The notes below the pieces were generated by a model. That model made no database searches and was not told the origin of the DNA. It saw only the letters and a list, made by a program, of their open reading frames with translations. The position numbers and the translations under genes were made by a program. A stretch of 64,000 nucleotides of DNA from Caprimulgus europaeus. Its lineage: Eukaryota > Chordata > Aves > Caprimulgiformes > Caprimulgidae. The stretch lies in assembly GCA_907165065.1 (NCBI GenBank), contig OU015526.1, positions 64,317,723-64,381,722 on the forward strand, written 5' to 3'. Positions 12,001 to 23,533 of this stretch are shown here, in pieces (positions within the stretch are counted from its first letter, which is position 1; every line of letters starts with the position of its first letter).

Positions 12001-15000
12001 TCAATGCCCTTTCACTTTGGTCATTTGGTCAATCAGTTGAAAAGTAATACTGAGACAAATTCAAACACAATGCAATTTAGCATAATTGGGATTCTAAGAA
12101 AGGCCTGAACTGTAAAGCTTCTTTATTTGTACAATTTTATTTTTTCTTTTAAAAAGATGACAGGATTTTGTACCACTTACTTTCAAGAGGGGACAATGAA
12201 ACACATCCAAGTAAGCATAAGGAAGTTACGACACCACTTTCCAAGCTCTCATATTTAATCTAGTCTCTGGATGATTTTTATGGTATGGAATGTGCATAGT
12301 AACAGATGTACTGGAAGAGCTAAGAGCCAAAGTACCGCTAACAGCACTGCATATCTTGGGCATCAATAAATGCACACTTAGAACCAAAGAAAAAGATTAA
12401 ACCTTTCCATTGTCTTCTGCCTATAGAACAGCAAAAGGACACCTCTCAGTCAGTTCCGTGCCACCTAATGCATTACTATCATTATTTCTTAATCCATGCA
12501 CGTAGTTTTAATCTCTATGGAAAAGTTAATAGAAAAATAAGAAAAACTCTGCACATGTGCTCAAAAATTAATATTGTACAGAGTAGTAATTTACTTCATG
12601 CCCAAACTTGTTAACTTTTACATCTAAATCTTTACATTGAAACAAACCCTCTGCAGAGTTAAATACTTAGTTACAGATTAAAATTGTGACGTTAAAAATA
12701 AACAACTTTAAAAAGAATACATAGTAGCATGCAATTGGGTGTATGGTATCCATATTTGTCACTTACTGGAATAAAGGCATTTATTTGGAGTTGTGGGAAA
12801 ATTCTGTAGTGTTTACTATTCTCAAGCCATAACATAAATTCCTTACTTTAATATAACAACAGACTCCAGTACAATTTTTTAAACACTTTTGTGAGACTCC
12901 GATGTTGGACAGCAAACTGGCTTACTGTATGTACTGAACAATTAATAACACAAAGGCATTCTGGTTGGAAGAGCTAAAAAAAAAAAGGACAGAAGGACAG
13001 ACCTTCTCTTCAAAGATAAGCTGTTCACAAGGAGTGTTTCCTGCAAGGAGTTTTCTGTGCCTGAGTGTACTGTGTCTGCTTATAAATTGTTGTGAAGCAG
13101 AAGGAATCCCTGGGGACTGAAGAGACTTCACTTTAAAGGAAAAGTGGCATTTGGAGAATATGGATGTAAGAATCAGTGTCTGAGACTGAAAAAAACCTTG
13201 CTGTTGCAATCGGTATCTTTTGCAAGTTTACTGCCTTGATGACTAGTACTATCATTTAAGCTCTATGTTGATTGTGAAACTTCAAAAAGCTTAATCGGGT
13301 ACTAATCTATAGTCAAATATTTTATTTTGCTCTGGCTTTCCAAACACAGTTTTAAATGTACAGTTCATGTGCAGCTGTTCTGATGGTCACTCTTTAAAGG
13401 AGCATCAGAAACATCAATCCTAATTTGTTCCCTTTTCCTGGTGCCATAAGCTCATATAAAACCATTATTAAGTGTCACTGTTTCATGCTCTACAAAAATA
13501 AACATATATTATTTCTACACTACAAATCAGGCAAAATATTGCATTTCCAAAACCAGAACATTCAGAAATACACTTTATTCTTTTTCTGTCTGCTATGGTA
13601 TTTCTATCTACATTTTCATTCAGCTGTAGTCATGGCACCTTCTTTATACAGGCACAGGAAGTCAGACTACTTGTCTGCGCAGTGATGCAGTCTTAGTAGC
13701 AAGGAATTATTTAACAACAGGGAAAAGCAGTAACCTCAAAATAATAAAATTGGTCCTTGCTTTCCCCCATATTTTCCTCATCAGACTAGCCAAGATCAAT
13801 CCTACAAAAATAATAATGGATTTCTTGAAAGAATCTGGTTTTGCATAGAAGTATGCCTCCTTGTTACTGTTTTTAATGTTGATACTTCACCAAAGCAGTC
13901 ATTGCTACTAGAACATAATCAAGAAACAAGGGTCACTGCCCAGTGCACTTGATCCTTTTGGAATTTATCCTTAGATTCACCAGATAACTTTCCCTATCTT
14001 TAGTCTCAGAAGCACAGCTGGGATCCTCCTACTGAACAGATGCATCCTAATGGGATAAAACAAGAGGTACTCACTACTTTAGTAACACGTTAAGTCTGAG
14101 ATGATTAATTTGTTTTTGCTGTTTTCTTTGGTCGTATAGGGATGAATTATTTGACACAAAAACCCATTAATATCCAACATCAATTAAATTCCAAAATGAA
14201 TAAGTACAATGGCCTACTTCAGTAAAATTGACAGCGAAGGGGAAAGAGGACATGTCCATTTCACTGAAAATTGCTTGTTACTATCAGAATTATCTCTAAC
14301 GTAATGGAGCTTTAATCAGCTAAAAGCAGACAAGACAGCGTGGGAAAAAAATGAACCAAATGATCTAGTTTCTAAACTTGTAATTTCATCAAAGAAAGAC
14401 AAAAGAGCATTTGTTAAATATAGTGCAGACCAGCTTAGAGCCTCAAGTCCAATGATTTCGGTGTCCTCTACTGTAAGTTCTATAGCAGAGATGTCCAGAC
14501 AAATTTTGACACACAGTTCTAATTTTTAATGCCCAAACTATTACTGCTCTTGAAAATGCTTTATAGGGGAAAGGCAAATCTATGTTGCTTTGGACAAAGA
14601 GAAGCTATGGGGTTGTACAGCTCAACAACATAAAGGCAGAGATCAACACTAAATTGCCTCAATGAACCAAACAACTAAAAATACATTAGAATTAAATAAA
14701 TCAAAATATTTTCTCAGAACTATCACAAAAGCCTGGCAGAAACCAGTGCCATACTCCTTGCAAAACAGACAAAGACTTGGTAACAATTAGCATGTTAAAA
14801 CCCAAATCTAAATACTATTCAAGTCACATCCTTTAGCCAGTCTCTTAATTGAGAAAACAATTTTCCATAGAATTATGCAGCCTCTTCACAACTGCTGTGT
14901 TCACCAATGGAAGCTATTACTTGATGAGAATAATCAGTGTGAACCACCCTGTGTGCTTCCAGAAAGGCTGCAGTTGATGATTTCATAAGAAAATTCTCCT

Positions 15001-15663
15001 TGAAGGGAGAGCTGCACAAAAGCAGCAGTAAGATGCTCAACTGTGCTCCAGACTGTTTCTTTTATTTTACCAAGAGAAAGGCAAAGAGCAGCCTCTAAGA
15101 ACTGTAAACATTACCAATTTTTAAGTGGGAAAGGAGGAAAATTCTCTTGGTGCAACACAAAGGAAAACCTGCCAGACATCAGGCTGCTCCCAAAGGAACT
15201 CCTCACACGCTTTCAGGCAGGAGACTGCACGAGGGGGTGAAATTGTGTGCCACGGATGAGCAAGCGTGCTTCACATGGAATTTGGGGCAATGCTACGCGA
15301 CTATAAGGTATCCAAAAGAGGATATTACATTTATATAGGCTGAGTGAATATAAATTACTTGGAGGGCTTCTGCAGCTTAGGAGACAATGGAAAATTTGGA
15401 GGGCAAATTGGTGTATTCAAGCCACCATCACCCTCAGTCTTTCCGAAGCCGAGAGTTGCATCCTGCCAATCAAAGACAAAATACAAAACTCTTACTTCAG
15501 ATCTCTTCTCCACTTCAACTCAAAAATCATACTAGCAAGGCCACCCTACAGAATTACAACTCTTTTTTTTTTTTTCTTTTTCTTTTCTTCTTCTTCAGCA
15601 TCACTGTAATACATCATTCCATCAATAATGGAACTTAGGGCTTTTGATGGTTCTTGCACTTAC

Positions 15664-15758
15664 CTTGAGTCCACGAAAGCTGCCTGGGCTTGTTGGTGAA
15701 GAACTGGAGGACTTTGTAGATTTGGGGGTGGACAATTGACTGCTTGGGGTTCCATTAA
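15664..15758 (-). CDS. DCLK2: DCLK2 exon 5 (Ser/Pro-rich linker)
   Basis: This 95-bp exon is entered in phase 1 and left in phase 0. It reads (V)NGTPSSQLSTPKSTK, then SSSSSPTSPGSFRGLK. The DCX-family parallel is the STPRS...SPTSPGS stretch of DCLK1 and DCX, so this is the conserved Ser/Thr-Pro cluster of the inter-domain linker. It holds four S/T-P dipeptides that could serve proline-directed kinases (inferred). The acceptor is TTTGGCCAG and the donor AAG|GTAAGT matches the consensus. The next exon joins at Ile. Mammalian transcripts can carry an extra Gln at this junction by use of a tandem acceptor, but no NAGNAG is present at the exon 6 acceptor here. Confidence 0.97.
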
Positions 15759-16211
15759 CTGGCCAAAGCAATAAAAGCAAACAAATGAAAGAAAACATGA
15801 ATAGAAGTAAAAAATCCTTATTTGCTTGTAAACATAACATAATCTCTCTGAGAAGTTACCACTCAGTCTGCATATAAAGACCAAAACAGACTTCTCAGCA
15901 TTTAGGAATAAATTATATGCTTGCATGCCACACAACTGCACCCCCAAAATTCAAGTGGCTGGATATGGGATCAAGAAGACACACAAATACTGTATTGTCA
16001 TTCTAGAGATAAAAAAAGTCTTATTCTGTCCTTCGCCAGTGCAAGAGGTTTGGGCAAATAATTATATAATTTATTGTGATATCACACAATAAAATACAGA
16101 GAGAGAAAGTGTTCATAAAGACATTTGATCCTCCATCTCTCCTTTTTGGATCAATGCCTTACTTTCTAGGTAGGTGGTTTCACAGAACACAAGTTTTGTT
16201 TGTTTTTTTCA

Positions 16212-16231
16212 AGAAAAACAAACAAACAAAC
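16212..16231. repeat. (AAAC)n simple repeat with facing (GTTT) tract
   Basis: AAAAACAAACAAACAAAC follows TTTGTTTGTTTTT across a short loop, giving a 13-bp AT-rich inverted repeat (16195-16226). A second (AAAC)n run lies at 16509-16528. Confidence 0.85.
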
Positions 16232-16508
16232 AAGAGGAATGGGCTGTCTGGATGATGATGAACTTAAACAGTAATTGAGAAAAATATTGATTTAGGGGGG
16301 GAAAAAAAAAGTCCAACAAGGTAAAAGCTAGTAGATTATTTCTGAACTTCCAAAAAGGTCAAGTGTCTGTGAAAACATACAATATCCTCCCTCTTAACTT
16401 CAAGTGTTCATTCGTTTTAAGTCAGTTTACCAGAGAGGCCTGATAAAACTTCTGTTGTATCTCTAGTGACGTGAATATAACTTAGGTCAGTCCTTATATT
16501 TTTCTGGG

Positions 16509-16528
16509 AAAACAAACAAACAAACAAA
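16509..16528. repeat. (AAAC)n simple repeat
   Basis: Four to five AAAC units, followed by CCCCCC and further A/C-rich sequence to about 16575. Confidence 0.9.
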
Positions 16529-17839
16529 CCCCCCAAAAAATAAAACAAAAAAAAAAACCCAAAACAACCAAACCCAGTCCTGACAAATTTCATTATGCAG
16601 ACAGAATAGCACACTGTTCATCATACACAAATATGATGCAACATAACATTATTTCCTCTCTGGCTAAACCTCAATTTTCCTAGCAGAAGAAAATACTAGG
16701 CAGAAATTTAAGAGATAAAAACGTTTCATAGCTGATTCATGGTGAAGAATTATTTTTTTCACAAAAAAAAGTGGCAAATAGAAAATCAGCTTCAAAGTAA
16801 ATAACAGTTACACCTGCACATATCCTTTACACACTCAGAGGTCTGTCATGGGTTATGCATCACTTCTTAACCAGTGCTAATGGATTTATTTCACAAGTGT
16901 CTATTAACTTAGTACCCTAGCATGTTCTGAGTGCTGAAGATGCCTTCCAAGTACTATTTTTACAGCCTGCCAGTAGGCCAGACCTGACTGCGCTGCAACT
17001 TCCACAAATCCCTGTTTTTCACAAAAATCTCTCTCTCTGATGTGTGATGTTAAGAGATAACTAATTAGCGTTTACCTAATCAGTCTTTCTTGAAGTCTGA
17101 TAACTTAGATTTACATTCCAAGATCTGTTACAGGACTAAGAGCTTAGTATTTTCTGTTAAAAGTATTCAGTATGTTTAGGATATTTTTGTCTTGACTAAC
17201 AAGGGTTGCCTGGAAGAACAATAGGTGAATTACTTAAGTGTTTTTCTAAGAAGCTAAAAGTATTTAGGAGTATACACCCCTCCTGTAGACTACTTTTCAT
17301 TGCTTTGTTTTAGATAACCTTCTTGAAACCTGGCATATCAATGCATCCTTGTTTTATAAAGAATTTGCAAGTCTGACAATGAAAAGGGCTAATGAATGCT
17401 ATCTTACTGCTATCTTACTGTTTTCTGCTTCTTGCATGAACAATTTGCTCAGCCATTAGGAAAAAATACTGAGCTATAAAGTTCATGACCAAAAATGACA
17501 TACTTCAGTAGAAGAATCTGCTTCCAAATGACCAACTATTGCTACAGGAGGAAAATTTTTTTGTTTCTTCACAAATTCTTTTTATATAGTTCACAGAAAG
17601 GCTACCATTTCCTAAACATGACCACTGAGATCTACATCATAAGATACCCTTATCTGTCTCTAAATGACCACCATCCTTTTAAGCATCGACAGAAACACTA
17701 AGCTGTATCTGTGCAACTGGCTGTTAACATAGTCCTCTTCCCTCTCATAACTGTCTAAGGAAGAACATCCCAGCTTACACTGACAGTACTCTAGCTCTTT
17801 GCTACTATCTTAGATATGCCTGATGGACAAGGGTGGTGT

Positions 17840-17908
17840 GCTGAGCCAGGGGTGTGACTAGATGATGTACAGAGGTCCCTTACAATTTTTGTCCTTCTAT
17901 GATTCTAC
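17840..17908 (+). mobile_element. CR1 3'-end fragment
   Basis: A short piece matches the last ~70 bases of CR1: GACTAGATGATGTACAGAGG, then TCCCTTACAA and CTTCTATGATTCTA. It lies in intron 4, antisense to the gene, and is heavily 5'-truncated. Confidence 0.85.
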
Positions 17909-18090
17909 AACATATGGTATGTTCTGCAGAGGATCCTATTTAAAAGAGCTGTCTGTAAATACAGCTTTGCCAGTGTCTTCTGAGATCCACTGAGGTGAGT
18001 TGGTGCAACAAGAACCGCAACAATTAAAAGTTGGAATTGGCCCTGTGTAGGTGTAAAAAATTTGCATCTGTAGGGAGTCAGCCAACTGCT

Positions 18091-18653
18091 TGTGCTGGTT
18101 TCAGCTGGGACAGTTAATTTTCTTCACAGTAGCTGGTATGGGGCCATGTTTTGGATTTGTGTTGAAAACAGTGTTGACAATGCAGAGAAGTTTTCGTTAT
18201 TGCTGAGCAGTGCTTACACAAGAGTCAAGGCCTTTTCTGCCTCTCACACCACCCCATCAGCGAGGAGGTAGTGCGTCCACAAAACGTTGCAAGGAGACAC
18301 AGCTGACCCCAACTGACCAAAGGGATTTTCCTTACCTTACGGCATCATGCTCAGCAATAAAACTAGGGGGAAGGTTGGCAGGGGCATGTGCTGCTCAGGG
18401 ACTGCTTGGGCATCGGTCCATTGGTGGTAAGCAATTGTTTTCCTTTGCACCACTTGTCTTTCCTTCTCTCTGTTATTTGCCTTGTCATTACAAATTATTA
18501 TTACTATTTCATTTCCATTATTAAACTGTTTTTATCTCAATCAATGAGTTTTCTCACTTTTACCCTTCTAATTATCTTGCCCCATCCCACTGAGGGGGGA
18601 GTGTGTGAGCAGCTGAGTGGTGCTTAGTTGCTGGCTGAGGTTAAATCACAACA
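18091..18653 (+). mobile_element. Solo LTR, ERVL-like, subfamily A, with target duplication
   Basis: This is a complete-looking 563-bp LTR starting TGTGCTGGTTTCAGCTGGGA and ending AGGTTAAATCACAACA, so it has TG...CA ends. The same 5 bases, CTGCT, lie on both sides (18086-18090 and 18654-18658), a target duplication of the length ERVL elements make. An AATAAAA lies near 18355. It is a solo LTR: no primer-binding site, gag or pol follows. It lies in intron 4, antisense to DCLK2, about 0.9 kb below the cassette exon. The better-kept ends suggest it is younger than the 11180 copy. Confidence 0.92.
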
Positions 18654-19513
18654 CTGCTATTTCAGACAGCAGTATATTTTTTTTAAAAAACACAAAAACC
18701 AGACAACCAACCTGTATTAATTTTTGGCACAAACTTGTTCACTGCTATTTATTTTATGTATAAGCAAAATTTACCTTTCTTATCTGTTTTCTAAGTTCTT
18801 TCGAGGTTTCTTTTGGCAAGTATAGCAGTCTGAATATACAGAAAAAACATTCTCTGTTGTTCTTTAAGTAGTACATATTAGGCTAGAATGTTTTTAGAAC
18901 ATTGGAATGTTGAAAACTGAAAAACCTATGAATACCTTTATAATTGTTAACTTCTAGTATAGTCCAAAGTCTCAACTTATTTGCTACTCAAAATGAATGT
19001 TATTTGTTTTAGGGATACTTTAACTTTGAACTGAAGGTCCAAAGAGGTTTCTTGGCATTTTAGAACTTAGGCTGAAATAACACAAGAAAATAAAGGAAGG
19101 TAAGAAACTGCAAGTAAAATTAAAAACCATGATGTCTTTTTGCACTGCTTGTTTTCAGCAACTCTTACCCCTGTCTTTTTGTGCTAGCTGAAATTTTCTA
19201 CTATAATATGCTTTCAAATACACATATTAACATATTACTCCTCAGAATGCTCCTCTACTTGTAGTCAAAGTATACCTTTACAAAGTCACCTGACACCATT
19301 AGCTGTGTGTCCAACTACAAAACAACACTTATATTATTTCACTCAAATGATCTATTTCAACAAAAAACCTAAACCCATTATGCCTCTGGTTCACCAAACA
19401 CAAAATGTGTGTTTCAAGACTGAAAATATTCACAAATACAGTGAAGAGAATAAAGGTAAATGCAGAGGGAGGAGACACACTGGTGATACACAGCCATAAT
19501 AGTAATGGCTCAC

Positions 19514-19564
19514 CTGGGGATTTTGATGAAGAATAAGCACTGGAGTAGTGGCCACCCCTCTTTA
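19514..19564 (-). CDS. DCLK2: Predicted DCLK2 cassette exon (17 codons, in-frame)
   Basis: This 51-bp segment in the intron between exons 4 and 5 is bounded by GTACAG| and CCCCAG|GTGAGC. It is entered and left in phase 1, the phase of both neighbours. When included it changes PAS-VNGTPSS to PAS-VKRGGHYSSAYSSSKSP-VNGTPSS, with no stop. The added peptide is basic at the start and Ser-rich with an SKSP end, like the SKSPGPS and SKSPAS wording of exon 4. I believe a similar insert (KRGGHYSSAYS...) occurs in some mammalian DCLK2 isoforms, but that is from memory. The acceptor has a poor pyrimidine tract interrupted by AAATATATGAG, which fits alternative use. A TGCATG lies 67 nt upstream. RNA evidence would settle inclusion. 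Confidence 0.82.
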
Positions 19565-19630
19565 CTGTACTCATATATTTGACACAAAGGAAAAAGACAT
19601 TAAGGAAAGAAGTTATTAAACAGCTCTGAA

Positions 19631-19636
19631 CATGCA
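19631..19636 (-). promoter_or_regulatory. UGCAUG element upstream of the cassette exon
   Basis: The plus strand CATGCATG gives TGCATG in the DCLK2 pre-mRNA 67 nt before the first base of the cassette exon. (U)GCAUG is the binding site of RBFOX splicing factors. By their known position rule, an upstream site usually lowers inclusion of the exon. Function here is inferred. Confidence 0.5.
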
Positions 19637-20875
19637 TGAAAGGAAGAAGGGTAAATAAAGACAAGTAAAGACTACATGAGAAAAAATTGCAAGTAAATAG
19701 AAGGATAAATACCAGACACTTTGGGTAAATTTTTCAAATTAACCTGACCAAAGGGGTGTACAAGTAAAAGTAAGTCAGGAAATGGCAGCACTGATTTCTA
19801 AATACTTTGCATAAAATTAACTGTTGATAGATATTCCACACAATCTCACTGGAGTTAACAGGATTGCTTAAAATGTAGATCAGCTGTGAAACTTGCCCTT
19901 CATGCTACATTTTTCTTTGTTGTTACTGCAATCCTTCTTTGAAGCTTTTCAGTTAAACATTCAACCTTTATAAACAGATGATAAATATTCCATTTTGAAA
20001 GAACCCAAAGACATAAAATTACTTTAAGCAGCATCAATTAAGCAAAACAAATAATGGTATAGAAATGTGAATACAGAACATGTTGCAGTTTTGAATACAC
20101 ACACAGGAGATTGCATGTATAGCTACATTCAAAACAGAGCATCATTTATTTACATATTCAATGGTTTGATTTCAGGGCTAGTTCTCCAGTTTTATTGTAG
20201 TTAGAAGTTAAATACAGAGGTAAAAAAAGGAAAAACCCAAGTTTCTCCCTTGTGTTCATTTGTATAAAAGGGTCAGTGGTTTGAACATACGGTGTTCAGT
20301 CAAACTGCTGGCAAAACCACAATGTGAACCTTTCTTTGAAATTACAGGAAGCACAAGAAGAAGAAGAAAAAATTCTCTGTTAACAGGCAATAACATTCCA
20401 GAACATCTCCTAAAATTACTGGAAACAGCAAAATTTCCAACAATATTTGGCTTATAGAGGAGAAACCTTTCAAATTCAAAACACTTAAGGGTATACTCTA
20501 GTTCAATGAACATTAATTTAACTATACAACCATCCAGTAGTTAATAGTCTTCAAGAAAAACAAGTGCCATGCTGAAAACATATCCCAAGTGTACAATTAG
20601 CACAAATTATTCCAATTTTCGTAAACTGAAACTTATTGTACCTGTTAATTAAAAAATAGAAACCACATTTCTTCTCAGGATTCAAAAATAAATGCAAATT
20701 TTACTCTAAATTAGTGCTAATTCTATAAGACAAACTGAAAAAAACATATTTTTTAATCTCATAAAACAAAGAATGGCACTTGTATTTCACATAGAGCCAA
20801 CAGTTTTTTCACTCCATTAAACAAATTCTAACTTTCATGTATTTTATGTGTTCAGCTCTTTCCTAGAAGTAGTAC

Positions 20876-20977
20876 CTGAGGCAGGTGATTTGCTTCGACG
20901 TGAAGGTCCTGGACTTTTGGACCCAGTATACCTCATGCCAGATGATCGGGAATAAGAGGACTTCATAACACGGCATT
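20876..20977 (-). CDS. DCLK2: DCLK2 exon 4 (start of Ser/Pro-rich linker)
   Basis: This 102-bp exon, entered and left in phase 1, reads (E)CRVMKSSYSRSSGMRYTG followed by SKSPGPSRRSKSPAS. It is the basic, Ser/Pro-rich tether between the doublecortin pair and the kinase. The SKSP, PSRRS and KSPAS motifs are typical of proline-directed phosphorylation sites in the DCX family; actual phosphorylation is inferred, not seen. The acceptor is a TTTGTAG with few pyrimidines. The donor is TCAG|GTACTA, which departs from the GTRAGT consensus at +4 to +6 and is the weakest donor of the set. A weak donor here fits the optional exon 1.3 kb downstream. Confidence 0.96.
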
Positions 20978-23430
20978 CTACAAAGCAAGCAGATAGAGTT
21001 TTGACAACAGATCCAGGTACAGACCCACCTCCAAACACTGCTGTTGCTGTTTATTATCCAGAAAATGTACATCAGTATTTTCTAAACGTGCTTGCCCAAC
21101 CTGCATGAAACAAATTTATAAGAGCATCTCAGAACTTTAACCTATAAACCATAAAACATATTTGAGCTACTCAAATGCTGTATGTAACACTCTGCATGTA
21201 ATATTTCTCGATGTCCTGAAGCTGGATTATTACTATAACTCTAGTTTGTACCTAAGCACAGCTGAAAGAGTAAAGAAGTCAGCTGATGTCAAGGTTCTGA
21301 TAATTCAGTAAATCCTGCACACTGTAACAGCAACTTCATACAGGGCAACTGCACAGCAAGCCCCATTTACCTTCTTTTGCAAGAAACCGATGTTGTGAAC
21401 AATTTTTAAAGAGATGAAAAATGTCTGTTGTTTCCAAAAGGGTGAGACAATAGGCAACTGCCAGTTACCATCACCTATATATCACTAAATAAAGGACAAC
21501 CTAAATAGGAAAGGAATCAACAGGCACACATGCATTAACATTTTGGAAACACTTTAATTCCTACAGTTAGCACCCACTGTAAATCACTTTTAATAGAATA
21601 ATATACATTTTCCACCTAATTTTGTCCCTTGTTATTCATCACTATGATGTCAATACCATCATTATGATGCCATGTCACCATCAAAAATAGTAAGTAGAGC
21701 TGCATGCCCTGCCAGTTAGGTCATATTCTACTCTGTACCTAACCTGCTTTTCTCCATTAAGACCTGCAGAGTTGTTAGAGGCTGAAGAGATAAATGGAGA
21801 AAAAAGACCTCCATCACTGGGTTCTCAAAAAGGAAAGGAGCCCAATTAATCTGCACATGACATAATGGGAAAAGCAAACTTATGTCCTTAAAATCTGCAA
21901 GGAAAATTATGATTTTGCCCAGACTGGGATTTGCAGTGTGAGTTAATACAACCATGCTCTTCCATTCCTCCATAAGAATAAAATTATACCTTAGCTAGTC
22001 TAAAACTATGTTAAAAAAATACCCTTCTTGTCACCTCCACACTAGCTGAATCAACATAATCAGGCAGTTCTGGAAAAGTAGCATGCTGGCAATAACAACA
22101 GAAGGAGCCAGCTGAATCCTCCATCCATCCAAATGTATGGATCAGTGATTAGATATATACCTATACTTCTTGATATGACTGAAGATTCTGTAATGAAATT
22201 AAGATGTTTGTAAAAATTAGAAAAACAGCAGGTGCTTTTGCTTTCAGTTACCCAAGAGCAAGACAACCCCCCACCTCTTATTTACAACCTGAAGCTCTCC
22301 TCAAATAATCTTGACGATTCTTGCCAGGGCAAGTTTTCTTCACACAGATTAAATTTTTTCATAAAAGAAAACTGGTGATTCTACAGCTGAATCAACATAG
22401 ACAGAAAAAACATATCTAGCAGGGCCTGTAGCAATAAAACAAAGGGTAATGGTTTTAAACTAAAAAAGGGTCAATTCAGACTAGCTATAAGGAAGAAATT
22501 TTTTATGATGAGGGTGGTGTAACACTGGAACAGGTTGCCTCGAGAGGCTGTAGATGCCACATCCTGGGAAACATTCAGGGTCAGGCTGGATGGGGCTCTG
22601 AGCAACCTGATCTAGTTGAAGATGTCCCTGCTCACTGCAGGGCGGTTGGAACTAGATGACCTTTAAAGGTCCCTTCCAACCCTAACTATTCTATGACCCT
22701 ATGAACATGGAAGAAAAAAACCCAACATATATATGATTTGATATTCCAAGCCAATTCTAAAACTCCCTGGTAGAAATGAGTGCTTTTTCCTCGAACTTAC
22801 ATTATACATTTTCTCTATGCAGAAAAAGAACTTTCATAAACAAGTTAAATTAATGATCTGTCAACAGCACACAGCATGGGCACAAAGTCCATTTCTCTCA
22901 CCTCCTTCCCCACTCACCACCCCCTATAACCTCACAATATAAACAGGCTCAACACTTGGTCTACGGCAGACAAGACTGGAATGTGTGAATTGTCTAGCAG
23001 GACATTTCAAGACCCGAAATGAGTGTGGTTACATATGTGATTTTTCAAAAATCTTATGAAGACAATGATACAGAAATAGTCACAGATGTCAAAAGTGAAC
23101 ATTTTTACCAGATTTTAGATCCATTATACCCATGATTGAACCTTTTAAAGACCAATGTTTTTTTCCATGTAACTTTACAGATAGGGTCTGTTTTCCAAAA
23201 AAAATAGAACAGGTTTATTAGTGCATTTGAACAGACTTTGAACAGTGCATTTGAAGAGAATCCAGATGATGGTTTGGAAAAGCTTTTTAATCCACGGGAA
23301 AATATATTTCCATGTATATTTTCCTAAATCACACAACTTTTGGGGATTGAACAAGGGGGCAAGGGTGGGGAGGAGGAAGAGTTCTCAATGAAGTTAACTA
23401 TTTCAGCAGGTTTAGGATGTACATTCTTAC
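20978..23430 (-). other. DCLK2: Intron 3 of DCLK2 (2.5 kb)
   Basis: This intron separates exons 3 and 4 in phase 1. The only recognisable insertion is a CR1 3' fragment at 22425-22704. A short G-rich run lies near 23346-23375, about 60 bp past the exon 3 donor, and could act as an intronic splicing enhancer of the G-run type (inference). Nothing else is recognised. Confidence 0.93.
22425..22704 (+). mobile_element. CR1 3'-end fragment (~280 bp)
   Basis: This matches the CR1 3' region: GGGTAATGGTTTTAAACTAA, the GGAAGAAATT...GAGGGTGGTG stretch, GGAACAGGTTGCC, GTAGATGCCACATCC and a final GGTCCCTTCCAACCC with ATTCTATGACCCTATGA. It lies in intron 3, antisense to DCLK2. It shares the variant AGTTGAAGATGTCCCTGCTC with the copy at 33826 (AGTTGAAGATGGCCCTGCTT), so both are probably from one CR1 subfamily. 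Confidence 0.93.
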
Positions 23431-23533
23431 CACTGTGATCCAGAACAAAGTCATCCTGAGCATACCGGTATTTCTCAGGCCCACATGCAATGAAGACATC
23501 ATCATCTCCAAAGAAGTCCTGCAAGCATGTCAC
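23431..23533 (-). CDS. DCLK2: DCLK2 exon 3 (end of DCX2)
   Basis: This 103-bp exon reads [13 protein letters not shown], then [15 protein letters not shown] and FVLDHS, and ends with the first base of a Glu codon. It supplies the last strand and helix of the C-terminal doublecortin domain. The Asp-rich [13 protein letters not shown] segment is the DCX-family signature and is shared with DCX and DCLK1. [10 protein letters not shown] is the DCLK2 wording. The acceptor follows CTCAAG and has a modest pyrimidine tract. The donor G|GTAAGA is strong. The entry phase (0) matches the end of exon 2 and the exit phase (1) matches exon 4. It lies 32 kb downstream of exon 2. Confidence 0.97.

Larger units (their letters stand above)
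6738..15663 (-). other. DCLK2: Intron 5 of DCLK2 (8.9 kb)
   Basis: This intron lies between the linker exons 5 and 6. It holds an LTR (11180-11784), an old palindromic MITE-like relic (11890-12000), poly-A at 8611-8630 and a motif cluster at about 7950-8210. In the paralog DCLK1, shorter kinase-only transcripts start from an internal promoter before the kinase exons. No comparable promoter or first exon could be identified here from sequence alone. The remainder is AT-rich and featureless to the eye. Confidence 0.9.
15759..20875 (-). other. DCLK2: Intron 4 of DCLK2 (5.1 kb, contains the cassette exon)
   Basis: This intron lies between exons 4 and 5, both in phase 1. It contains the predicted 51-bp cassette exon (19514-19564), a TGCATG site at 19631, a solo LTR (18091-18653), a short CR1 3' fragment (17840-17908) and two AAAC simple repeats (near 16212 and 16509). 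The rest is AT-rich and shows no recognisable feature. Confidence 0.92.

Noticed and set aside
15561-15598. Long pyrimidine run ending TTCTTCTTCAG on the plus strand, resembling a strong splice acceptor
   Set aside because: It is on the strand opposite to DCLK2 and no open exon with a donor follows it. Likely a simple repeat.
18210-18524. 104-codon open frame on the plus strand
   Set aside because: It lies wholly inside a solo LTR, which is non-coding in this family.
19564-19578. Alternative reading of the cassette as a first exon starting at the in-frame ATG (ATGAGTACAGTAAAG)
   Set aside because: The ATG lies upstream of the phase-matched acceptor and no promoter signal is seen. The cassette model explains borders and phase more simply, though an internal start cannot be excluded.
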